DNA from: Ananas comosus | Lineage: Eukaryota > Streptophyta > Magnoliopsida > Poales > Bromeliaceae | NCBI RefSeq assembly: GCF_001540865.1 | Contig: NC_033628.1 | Coordinates: forward strand, 11,691,249-11,755,248 | Direction: 5' to 3' | Length of the DNA stretch: 64,000 nucleotides | The notes under the pieces: model-generated | Seen by the model: the letters and a program-made list of their open reading frames with translations, nothing else | Told to the model about the DNA's origin: nothing | Database searches by the model: none | Shown: in pieces, positions 46,201 through 57,600 of the stretch | Position numbering within the stretch: the first letter of the stretch is position 1 | How the letters are laid out: each line of letters starts with the position of its first letter | Position numbers and translations under genes: made by a program

Positions 46201-47059
46201 TTTCAGACCCTAAAGAATTATTTGTCTACAAATATGGCCCTGAAAAATCTGAACTTTCATATATACCATAAAAACAAAAACAATATCTTACACACATACC
46301 CTTCCTACTGACTAAAATGCGCCTCTGAAGTATACTTTTGTATAAAACTGCACTTTTAACAGATTCGAGGGGTATGAACGAAAATTCAAATTTTACCAGA
46401 ATATTACGCAAAAGCAAATAATTTTGCAGGGAGACATAAACATATAGATGTACAGATAAGTCACCACCTGATTGTTCTGTTTCCAATTTGCAGCTGAACT
46501 ATTTGTTCAACTCCCCAAAAATCTTTTCAGAGACCATGACAATTATTCACCACCTCCATGCTCCTCTGATTCTGGACCAACTCAGAATCTGTTGAGGGAC
46601 AATAATGCAAGATTTGAATACATAAAGTCAGTGTTGGAAGCCTCCGGCTTAATTTCAGATCAAAACTCAAAGAAATGGTATTTGGATGATCAGCTACTTG
46701 ATCCTCACTTACTCGATGAAGTAGGAATTTCGTACAATCAAACGGATGATTCAAAGCTTCTCTTTGGCTGCATCGAAGAAGTTCTCGTGGAAATCAAGGA
46801 GAGTTTTTTCAGATTCACCCCTCGGTCTTCTTTCGCGAAACACAACACGCGGCCTCCTTTACTCAAGGAAGTGAGCAAAGGTGTTTCTTGGCATCTCGAG
46901 AATAAGTGTCCGAGCACGTTGGAAGAGACAGTGAGAAAATATTTGGACTGTGGAAGTTGGATGGATCTTCGATCCGAGAGTGAAAGCATTGTACTTGAGA
47001 TATGTGACGACTTCCTCGATGATTTATTAGAAGAGGCGGTTTTCGACTTGTGGCTTTGA
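43233..47059 (+). CDS. DUF4378 / TRM-like (TON1-recruiting-motif family) protein
   Basis: Exons: 43233-43374, 43515-43573, 44033-45566, 45666-45793, 45905-46157 and 46494-47059, giving 893 residues. If the 99-bp intron 45567-45665 is kept, the frame stays open and the protein is 926 residues. The start MARRNFKQNTRPQKDNFGCMWGLFHMLDFR carries the CMWGL-x-DFR box typical of this family. A central ISRIVVLKP motif matches the DUF3741-associated region. The C-terminal block from about residue 735 (ARFEYIKSVLEASGL) to the DDLLEEAVFDLWL end is the DUF4378 domain. Related TRM proteins recruit TON1/phosphatase complexes to cortical microtubules; applying that here is family inference. The middle is Ser/Glu-rich and probably disordered. 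No close named orthologue is claimed. Confidence 0.87.
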
Positions 47060-47612
47060 TTTCGACAGTTCATTTGTATTATACCTAGTATTTTATGCAG
47101 TAAAAGTTAAAGAGTGATTGCGGATTTGGTAAGGAATTTTAGGATTTTCGTCTAGTTGGGTATCTTATGTTAGTGTTTCGGTTACTTTAAGATACCCCAA
47201 ATGCTGAAAATGAAACATGTAGGCTGTGTTAACTTTGGTTGCTCCTTCTGTATCCTCTTAATTACGCGGAGACGAAAAAAGGAGTAATGGTTGTGCATTT
47301 GCTGGGGATCTGCAGAGTCCTGGGCATGTTTTTTCTGATATTGCCAGTTATTATGTCCTGGACAGACAGAACTTCCAGCAATTTCAGCTTACTCCCAGTG
47401 TCTCTTTTCTCTCTCTTTTTCTGTTTTCTGCCTCTTGATCATATGTAAATTGGCTTTTCTTTTTATTTTGTTCTTGTACTAAGACCAATCTGTGTTACAT
47501 TAAAAATATGTATAAGAGAAGGTGCTTCCTTTCATGTAGAACTTTTTTTCTTTTTAAGCTTTTACTGCAAGCGTAATTTCTGAGTTGATGGATTCTTAAA
47601 AGGGGGGGAAAA

Positions 47613-47646
47613 AATCAAAATCAAAATCAAAATCAAAATCAAAATG
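47613..47646. repeat. (TCAAAA)n hexanucleotide repeat
   Basis: About five to six consecutive copies of TCAAAA follow a G run and an A run. Confidence 0.9.
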
Positions 47647-48650
47647 TGTGATGTAATGCTAGCAATGATGCAATATTTCAAGTGTTTTTCTTTGTACTTA
47701 CCAAACAAAAATTAATGATTGATTCTTGTTCACATTTTCTCTTAAGTATTGTGATATGCTGGGAGGAGATTAAATTGCCAAAAAAAAAAAACTTTAAGAT
47801 TAAAATAGCAACTGGGATTTGTAGGATAAGTATCAACTTTTAGATATACTGTGCCTGCGAATTTTATGTTTTCTATTTATATTTATTTCCAAGAAGTTAC
47901 TATAAATTAAAACCTTCATGATTTTGTGGGCCTAATGTTTTGCATTATGGAGTCCACCATATTCCCATTAATAAGAGACACCTCAAATTATCTACTAATA
48001 TTAGCAATTTGTTTGATTTTATTTTAAAAATATATAAAGTAAAAGTTTCAAATAGTAAAGTGCTGGTTCTCATATAATCGTGTATGGTTTCTTATGATAA
48101 AATGTGAATCTTTTGTTCTGATTATTATATTAAATTATAAAGATAATTATTATTGTTCAAAAGTTCAATTATCAAAAAATAAATTTTTAATAATTATAAT
48201 TATATTGAACAGACCTCTTAAATATTCCCTTTTTTATGTCTTTAATATTACTATATTTGTCTATTTTACTTCAATACTACCATTTACTTATCTCACAAAC
48301 TTCAATAAATTTATTTCTTATATATAAAAATATATACAATATAGGTACTGTACTCGTATGAATACGAAAATTTTCTTCAATGATATACATAATTTCCAAA
48401 TTGACGACGCGTATCGTCAAATATAATCTAGAGCATTCAAAGTGCTTGGAAATCCAATTGCGTACAAGATCGAAATTATTCATCATAATCTACATAGTTA
48501 ATAATTTTTTTATAAAAAATATTTCAACTATTTTAATTCTTCTATACTATTAAACTATAAAATCCACTGTACCACTGTTATAAAAGTTAATTTTGGTACC
48601 CATCACATCTATTCTTCTACATGTTTCTATTCTTTTTCTTTTACATTAAA

Positions 48651-48701
48651 GGAGGGTTTGGGGGGTTCATAGAGTGACACGTGTCACTCTCCAAACCCTC
48701 C
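48651..48701. repeat. Nested inverted repeat with a 20-bp perfect palindrome centred on CACGTG
   Basis: AGAGTGACAC/GTGTCACTCT (48671-48690) is a perfect palindrome whose centre is the G-box CACGTG. It is bracketed by the arms GGAGGGTTTGG (left) and CCAAACCCTCC (right), which are also complementary, so the whole block can form a hairpin. It may be the remnant end of a foldback transposon. Confidence 0.8.
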
Positions 48702-48711
48702 CGTACTCTCC

Positions 48712-48742
<31 letters not shown>

Positions 48743-49574
48743 ATTTTTAATTTTTATATCAAAAGTTAAAATTTTCATACTTTCAAATTTTAAAGTTTTA
48801 AATTTTAAATTTTAAATTCTAAATTTCAATTTTAACTTATAATATTTATTTCCAATTTTGTAACTTCAAAATTTAAAATTTTAAATCTCTAAACTCTATG
48901 ATTTAATTAATTTAATTTTATTAATAATACGCGTAATAAATTGCACAATAAAATCTAACATGATAGATTTAATTTAAATCACGTAAAATATTGTTGTATA
49001 AAAAATTACATAATTTTAAATTTCAAGTGAAAAATTTTAAAAATATAGTGTATATGTGTATATATATATATATATAATTAATTTTATTAAGCAATTTCTT
49101 CTACAAATTTATTTCCCTTCTATCTATTGATTTTTTAAAAATTATTTTGATAGATTTATCTCTTTATAAAATAAAGTGATGTATAAATTACTTGCACATA
49201 TACCAATTTTAATGACTTTTATTTAAATAGATTTAATTATTACATAATTTTTATATAACTTTTATTTAATTAATAATTAGACTTATAAAACTATATAAAA
49301 ATATTAAAAAAATAAAATTTATTGTTAAAATATTTTTAGATCCGCAGCATCGCGCAAGTATTTCACTAGTCTAGCATAATTAATCACTAACTTGATGGTT
49401 GATATCAAAAGCCCCAATTCCCGAAATATCAAAACTTATTTACCTTATATTCGTAGTTGAACTTATTTCTAAGATATGAATAAGATTTTTAAAATATTTA
49501 AAAATTCTAAATAATATCTAATGATATAAATTATTGATTTAAAACTCTGTTCTTAAAAATAACTAGTAAAACAA

Positions 49575-50164
49575 GGAGTAATTGCTTATATATTTTTGAA
49601 AGGCTCTCGATTTTCTGATTTATTTTTCTTAAAAAGTTAATATTAAAAATAACTTTTTACATTTCAAATTATTTTAAATATGCTCCTGAAGTTAAATTCT
49701 GTTACTGAACTATTAGCAATAGCCGTTTTCTATGTAAAATTATTATTTTGCTTTTTCTAAAATACTCTTCTATTATCACCAATTTTTTCTTATTTGCCCT
49801 TAAGTTAGAGCAAAAAAAATATTTTAATTTTTAATATTTTCAAATAAATATATCTTTCTATCGTCGCCAATTTTTCTTATTTACCTTTAAATTTAGGGCA
49901 AGAGAGATATTTTTGATAATTTTTTAAATATGATAGACATTTAACGCACGGTTAACTTTATAACTTAATGGATAATAACTGTAAAAGTATTTTTGATTTT
50001 TTTTAATTATAATAGACATTTAACTCACGTTTAACTCTATAATAACTTAATGGATGGTAACTGTATAAATATTTTTGAATAACGGAAGAATATACGAGGC
50101 GTATATTGAAAACAAAAAAAAAGATAAATTAGGTATTTCTAAAGTTTTGAGAGGTATATAGTTA

Positions 50165-50168
<4 letters not shown>
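49575..50168. mobile_element. MITE-like element, family shared with 37397-37856
   Basis: Imperfect terminal inverted repeats: left AGTAATTGCTTATATATTTT, right (reverse complement) TTAATTAACTATATACCTCT. Internal CGTGAGTTAAATGTC and CCATTAAGTTAT motifs match the other family member in the opposite orientation. Ends are approximate. Confidence 0.55.

Positions 50169-50204
<36 letters not shown>
50168..50204. repeat. (AAT)n microsatellite
   Basis: A run of about 12 AAT units follows the MITE-like element directly. Confidence 0.9.
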
Positions 50205-50212
<8 letters not shown>

Positions 50213-50242
50213 CTCTTTTAATCCGCACACAAAAGAAATCCT

Positions 50243-50541
50243 TTCGCCTTCTCTCTCTCTCTCTCTTCCCCTCTTTCTCTTTCTCTCTCTCTCTCTCTCT
50301 ACACAAAGTCCAACAACACCAACCCAAAATCCCCTGGAGAAAATCAAACACGCCCCCTCTAATTATTATTATTATTATTTTTTTATTGTTGTTATTATTT
50401 TTGTTTATATGTATGTATATATATATATATATATACTCTCGTCATCATCAGCACAGCTAAAAGGAGTCAAAATGCTTTGGCGTCGACTCTCTCCACAACC
50501 TGCGCTCCCTTTCTCTCTCTAAAAAGGTGCCTTCGTTGCTC

Positions 50542-50576
<35 letters not shown>

Positions 50577-51687
50577 CTCTTCCTTACGGTTTATTTTATT
50601 ATCTCCCACCGTTTCTAGGGTTCCCGATCCCGTGGCCCCCGAAACCCTAGCTGCGGGCGCGGAGTAACTCGACCTCGGCCCCGCACGGAGCCCTAGTTTT
50701 CTCTTGCGGAGGATCGCGAGGTTTTTTTTTTTATTTTTTTATTTTATGTTTTTCGTGTTTTATGGGGTGCGTGTAGTGGAGAAACGGGGGCTTAAACCCT
50801 AGGGAGGGAACGGGTGATGGGGGGTTTTCTTTTAGGGTTTGGATCTGAGGTCTTGGAATCCCGGTTCTTGGGTGTAGGGATTTGGTGGAATTGGAATCGA
50901 GGTTGTTCTTGATCCGTGGCTAGGGTTTCTGATGGTTCCCTTTTTTTAGGTGAACTAACTTGGGATATCCGGCAAATATCTGGTTTATTTTCTTTATTTC
51001 TTTCGCGTAGCGATTGTTTTGGGGATGTTTAGTTTACTTCCATTTTGTCTTTGCTGTAGATCACGATCTTTAGTTTGATTGCTATGTGTTAATGTTATTA
51101 TTCATCGAATTATAGTGTTCAAGAACTTACGTTTTAAGTAAAGATTGGATCTTTATTGTAATACTTCATACTGCGAGTCATAGTTTGCTGATAATAAGAC
51201 AGTGATCTGATGTTTTTCTGCAGAGATACCGGGGAAGTTGTTATCTGTTCAGTGTTGAAAGAATAATTCTTATAGCTGCTGCAGTTATTGTGCTCTCGGC
51301 ACCTGTTGTTTATGGGTAGTGACCCGCGGAGCTGATAGCGATTTGCTTGCAAGAGGCTGTTCACGGCGGAGGTCAACCATTATACTGTACTTTCGTTGGT
51401 GATACACTGAGGAAGTTGTCACTGCGTGTTGTATTGATACTGATTTTCTGTAGAAAAGGTCGATAGTTCATATTGAAGACTGTGCATGTTATTTTACTTT
51501 CGGGGCTTTTGGTAATTTGGTGGCACTGAGTTTGAGATTAGCTACTGTTCTTTCCACCCAATGTTGGTTCCTGATCTGACGACTCGTGCTCAGACCTAAT
51601 GGTGAATCAGTTTTTACGGGGCATGAATATGGACGCTCCAGATTGGTGTTGATGTTTGGGGCAGTATGCCAGTAACTGTGGGAAGAA
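50243..51687 (+). promoter_or_regulatory. Promoter and 5' leader region of MED12
   Basis: CT-rich tracts (50250-50300, 50510-50578), a TATATATA run at 50417-50433 and GC-rich sequence to 50720 precede the gene. A 5'-UTR intron is possible between a weak donor GCGAG|GTTTTT (50720/50721) and the acceptor TTTTTCTGCAG at 51213-51223. The sequence upstream of ATG 51688 contains other ATGs in short frames, so the leader is long and probably spliced. The transcription start is not fixed. Confidence 0.5.
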
Positions 51688-54600
51688 ATGCAAAGATACT
51701 CTGCTTCCAGCTGTGGTTCTGGAGTTAGTAATAGTGCAGTAGGTGCGGCATCTGGAAGGGAAAATGCTAGGGCAGACTCGCCTTTTGCATCATCAAATTT
51801 TCCCCCTAATACAAGGTATCTTGAATAGCTATTTATTACCTTATTCATTTTATATTCTATATGATGCTTATTGTGGGTTGGTGCATGCTATTACAACATT
51901 AAAACTATTCTAGTTTCTCATAATTTGCCCTTCTATAAGGTTGTTCACTGACATTACATTTTCTTATATAGAACAGTTACATTATAATTTATTTGCATGC
52001 TTAACTGATCTAAAGTAACATTTCGCATGGTATACTAACGACTCATTCATGGTTACATTTTTGCTTCCTTGATATTTTTTTTAATCAAATAAGTTCCACT
52101 TTGCAAATCTTGTGAATGTTTGAAATCGTGAATATTTGCTTGTTAGTGTGAAATAATAGTTGATATATTTGTGCATGGGTAAATAGTTGCCATCATAAGT
52201 ATCACCTGAATTAGCATATATATTGTGCATTGTATGGCATACGCATAGTTCTTTTAATATTGCCAGGTGAGACTGGGATCAAAACTTTACCTTTAAATAG
52301 TTCTTTCCTTATTCCCTTAGAGTGATCTATTTTTTGTGATCTAATTGATCAACAGCTGTTCAGTGCAAAAACAGGGATTTCCAAGCTAGTTTTTATTGAG
52401 ATATAGATACTACTAAATTTCAATCTTTCTTACAATGCTGATATTGCCAAATTAATCATGCCATTATTAAGAATATCATGGGACTATAAATGTTTAATGC
52501 TGAGTTTTAATCTGATGGACATGACATCTGGCTGCAACATTTGTAAAGGTATAGTATCATAAGAAAATGTAGGAAACCAGACCACTTGGCCGCTTATGTC
52601 CACTATTAGTTTAGCCGCACGTAGGCCCATCTACTCATTTGGCTTAGCCTCTTGCTATGCGTTGACGCATTGCGTTACAGGGAAGAGTAATGGAACAAAA
52701 GGATTTGGATAGGAGTGGTGGAGAAGAAATGATGGTTCTGAGATTGACGGAAAAATTGTGAAAATAGAGATGTATAGTTCAAGAGGTTTTGGCAAGAGGT
52801 ACCTATTTCAAGAAGCATGGAATTTTTTCTTGTTGTTGAACTCATGTTGGTAAAGCAGCTAAATATTTTAGGATTTTGGCTCGTAGGATCATCTGCATTT
52901 ACTGTTTTACAGAGTTCGATTGAATCATAAATTTCATGATTAACCTTCTTTAAATCTCAAAGAACATAAACAACCATCGGTACAATGTATAAATTTTGAT
53001 CATTTATAGAGCTTCAGCATTCTTAGTAATGTGTAAGCTGTTTTTTCTTCTAAACGAATACTGAACACAGATGGATATACTGGGTGGCGGTGTATCTCGT
53101 TTTCTGTAGTTTTTTCGCTTAAGAAATTTGCATAGGAAATTTTAGCGCCATATGTGGAGACCTTTCTACTGCATTCTCCATTGTACTTGCTTTGTGTATT
53201 TCGCTTAATAGTTGCTTGAGCTACCATGTTTTCTGATGCTTTCACTTCTCTTCTGCAGGCGGCAGCCACAGCTAGCTCCTTACAAGCTAAAGTGCGAAAA
53301 AGAGCCACTTAATAGCAGGTAAAGCATAAATTTCAATATAGTTTCATTGATTTGCATATAGCCATATACTGAGAGGAGAATTGCTAAACTTCTGGTTGGA
53401 AAGCCTCCCGATCTCTTTCAACATACATTAAGAAATATCTTCTTCTCCGTAGTCTTACAAAAATTACATAATTTTGCATTCTCAACTCTTATAGCTCTGA
53501 AATAGCATAGAAAACTGTAACTATATCCCATACATTCAAATATGCTTCTGCTTGCTGCATAGTAAATCTACAGTCTCGTTTTCACAGATAAATATAACTA
53601 TCGCAGATAGTTTCTACAATTTATTTGTGTTAATTTGTGAATTTAGCCATGCACTTTTTGTGAAGCTCTTTCCATTTGTTTTCTAGACTTGGCCCACCTG
53701 ACTTCTATCCGCAAACTCCAACTTGTCCGGAAGAGACGCTAACTAGAGAATACCTACAATCAGGTTATAAGGAGTCTGTTGAAGGAATTGAGGTTTGTTT
53801 CTGAACTACCTTGATTTTGTTTCTTATCATCACGCTTTTTCCTGCCATATGGTATTTTCTTTTTCATCTGTTTATCGGCAATGTAATATGTATCTAGTAG
53901 TTTCAAACCATACCTTTCTTAATCAATTAGTTGTCACTCACCATTTTAGAGTCAACTGCATCTTTCAGAACTCCCTCTTGGTGTCTATTCTTCTCGCATG
54001 TGGATATAGATATCACAAAGTGGATGACATACGTTGGTGCAGGAATAATGAATTTCAGCTGTTAATGAAGATTTATGATCAGTTTCTTAGCTTCTTAGTA
54101 TAAATTTTGAATTACCTTATCAAAACCAACTTTTCTCGATGAGGTCGATCATTTGCCTTTAGTCAGATAAAATTAACTGATCTTTTTGGCCCCATTTTTT
54201 CTTTTCCTCCTCCTTCAATTCTCGTTTTGTCTAGCTTGTGATTTATTTTATAGTTGTTGTTTTTTTTTATCTGTCTAACACCTTTTACTTTGGATCTGAC
54301 AGGAAGTCAGAGAGATTATATTGAGTCAAGTTGGGTATTTCATCAAGCCTGAGGTCACATTAAGATGCAAAGAGGTAATCATGCCATCAAATAATAATAT
54401 GTGCTGGCAATGCTGCCAACTTTAATTACCATTGGTTTCTTTTCTGAATTTATTTCTATTGTACTTCTTTTTTTAAAGTTAAACAATATAATCTCCTTCG
54501 CTTATAGTTTACACATCAGAGCACTAGAGTAGAGAAAAACAAATGACTTTTTAGACTTTTAGTGTCATTGTCCACTTCCCGTAAAATTGCTATGAAGAAA

Positions 54601-57600
54601 GTTCCTTGCTGCGATTATTTGTACATGCTATTTTAGGATTTTGCAGTATTGTTTTTTAATAAGTGTTGAACTTTTAGTTGATTAAACGAAAGTTCAGGAT
54701 TATATCAGAAATTGTCATACTTAGTTAAATATCTTCATAAAAAAAAGTTAAAAATAGCATTATTTACAGTATGAAATGCCAATTATGGATGTACTTCAAA
54801 GACGATGAAAATGGTTTTGACTGGATCAAATAGGGATTTCAAATGGTGTTAAAAGGCTTTTCCCAGCACTTCTTGTCATTATTTGTAGTTCTAACTTGTT
54901 GCTTCAATGGATGAGGAGGTGTTTGAATATTAGGTATTCTTACTCTGTTTGCATATATTTTTTTCAGTAAACTACAATTGGTGCGTCAACCAGTTAGGAG
55001 AAGTGTCATTGATTGATTTGTAGGAAGTTGCCTCCTGAATTGATGCAAAAGCAGTTTTGATGCATATGTTCCCAGTTGTACAAGGAAATCTCGTGTTCAA
55101 TTAGCATTATACTTCTAATTGAGTGGCTAAACGGTAGGCAGTGATACTTGAGGATTGAAATGAAAGAGGAAAGAAGAAGAAAAAATATTAGGCAACAAGT
55201 ACCTGGAAAGGGTAGGCGAGTGACTCTGACATCTCTAGAGGACTTTAGAGAAGCTTGTTAGGGTTCCCTTCACTCGATCAGTTGTCTGTTTTAATGATAT
55301 CACATTCTATGTGGGCTTGTATATAGGGCCTGAGCATGGTCATTGAGCTGTGCTGTTTCATTGCCTGGTATCGTGTTCTCCGATAGTATGTATAAATGAG
55401 GGCTAGGCATTAGTATTTGGGCCCGACTATTAATTTTATTATTATGTCATAGCATAACAATAGTTGATTTGATTGTAGAGATGATATATTTGAGCGAACA
55501 GTTTTTGACTAAATCCCCTAGTACTATAGAAGAAGCTCATGCTTAGCAGCCAGATACCAAACTCAAACTTATGATTCTTTAGTTTAAAGAGTGTTCTCCT
55601 TTAGTCATCTTGTCTTTCATTTGCATTATTCTACCTAATTTCTCACTGCAGATATTTTGTTAGAACTTCACTCACTGTAATACATTGAATAATGTGGTAA
55701 TATGGCTAAGAAATTTTAGTATCGCAATGCTATCTTGTTACTTCTCTTCACCTATGCTATAATTTGGTCAATGCTTATTCACAAAGTCTTCTGATCTCTG
55801 TGCACATAATTTCACTGCAACTATTGTCCTTCCGAATCTCAATACAGAGGACTTCTATTGAAACAGTTACTTTCTTGTTAACTTGCTCAGTCGAGTGTCT
55901 ATCCTGATACAAGCAGCCTGTGATTTACTTTTTAAGTTTTTCTCAACTGATTCTTTTCCTGTTTTTATGCTAAGGCTATACGGAAACGCTTTAGGGCTAT
56001 CAACGAATCACGTGCTCAGAAGAGGAAGGTAGATACTTCGATTGTTCTGTCCAGTCGACAATTGATCTACAATGTTTTCAATTTGTGTCAGCAAATGTAG
56101 TGTGAACCTTTCGCATAATGCTGTTACTAATCGTGACCTCTGGTAATACAACAGGCTGGCCAGGTTTATGGAGTACCTCTTTCTGGATCATTGCTGATAA
56201 AGCCTGGTGTCTTCCCCGAGCAAAGACCATGCGGTGAAGATTTCCGCAGGAAATGGATTGAGGTTTAGATTACGAATGCCTTTGTTTCGTTTGGATTCCT
56301 AATTTTTTTTCTAATCCTTCGTGTGGTGCACCAAATTGTTTTTCCCCCCTCAATTATGTGATTTTCACTATACAGTATGTGAATAGAGGCTTATGGTTGG
56401 GGAGTTGCCATACTTTCCTCCATCTTCTTTTTTTTTTTTCATTTTCTTTTTTTGGTGTGTGCGCTGGGCACTTATTCTTTTGTTTGTTTTGGATCTTTTG
56501 TCGTCTGTGAAGCTTTAGAATAACCAGCTATTGATAACTTGGCAGGCTTTATCACAGCAGCATAAACGGTTACGTTCGCTATCTGAGCATGTTCCTCATG
56601 GTTACAGAAGGAAATCACTCTTTGACGTTCTTATTCGCCATAATGTTCCATTGTTAAGAGCAACATGGTTTATCAAAGTTAGTTATCTTAATCAGGTATG
56701 GACATGCTTTCTACTTTAGAACATACCCATTTTGCATTTGCTTTAACTATCTTGGATTTCCTTTAATTTTAAGGATTCGCAGCCTACTTTTTGTATTAAA
56801 GTCTGTGTACATCCAGGTACGGCCGGCTTCAACCAGTGTTTCATCTGGGGCTCCAGATAAGGCACAAGCAACTCGGACTGAGCAGTGGACTAAGGATATT
56901 ACAGATTACCTTCAACAGCTGCTGGATGAGTTTTTATCGAAAGATGGCTCTGCCGTACCTTTATCCGGTAGAGATCAATCGTCACCAGGTCTTATGGGTC
57001 AACCTCCTTCAGCAAAACACAGAGCTGAATCTTCTCCAGTTATTTCAGAAGTAGAGGATACTTCTTTTCTTTTCAGATGGTGGTATGTGGTGCGCCTTCT
57101 GCAATGGCATTTTGCAGAAGGATTGGTTCTCCCCTCTCTTGTTATTGAATGGGTCTTTGCTCAGCTTCAGGTAATTATTCTTCCTCTGCATGCAAAAAAA
57201 ATGGGAAGCCCTAATAGATGCTAGGGGTTCTGGCGAAAAGGAAAAATCTCTATTTTTTGGTCTTGCAACTTTGATCCACTGCTTTTGTTTTTGCAATTTT
57301 TAACTGAAATCTTGCTTTATGACTGAAATACCCCCTTGTATTCCCAATATTACAGATTTCATCATGGGGCATTTTCATCTGCAAAAATGATGTTTTGGCT
57401 TTAAGTTGTGAAAAAAGGAAATAGTTGAGCAAAGTTGCAAAAATCAAAAAGCAAGTGTACTAAACGACCCAGTTCAGATTCTATATTATCTTGAATTATA
57501 TTTTGATCCTTAGATTTTACTGATGCTTCTTACAACTGTGCCTTCAGGAGAAGGATTCAGTTGACGCCTTAGAACTGCTTTTGCCTATTGTACTAAGCAT

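Larger units (their letters stand above)
47060..50240. other. Intergenic, AT-rich with MITEs and microsatellites
   Basis: Contains the 3' flank of the DUF4378 gene (the stretch to about 47450 could be 3' UTR or downstream transcript), a TCAAAA hexamer repeat, a CACGTG-centred palindrome at 48671-48690, and a MITE-like element ending near 50168. No gene was recognised. Confidence 0.6.
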
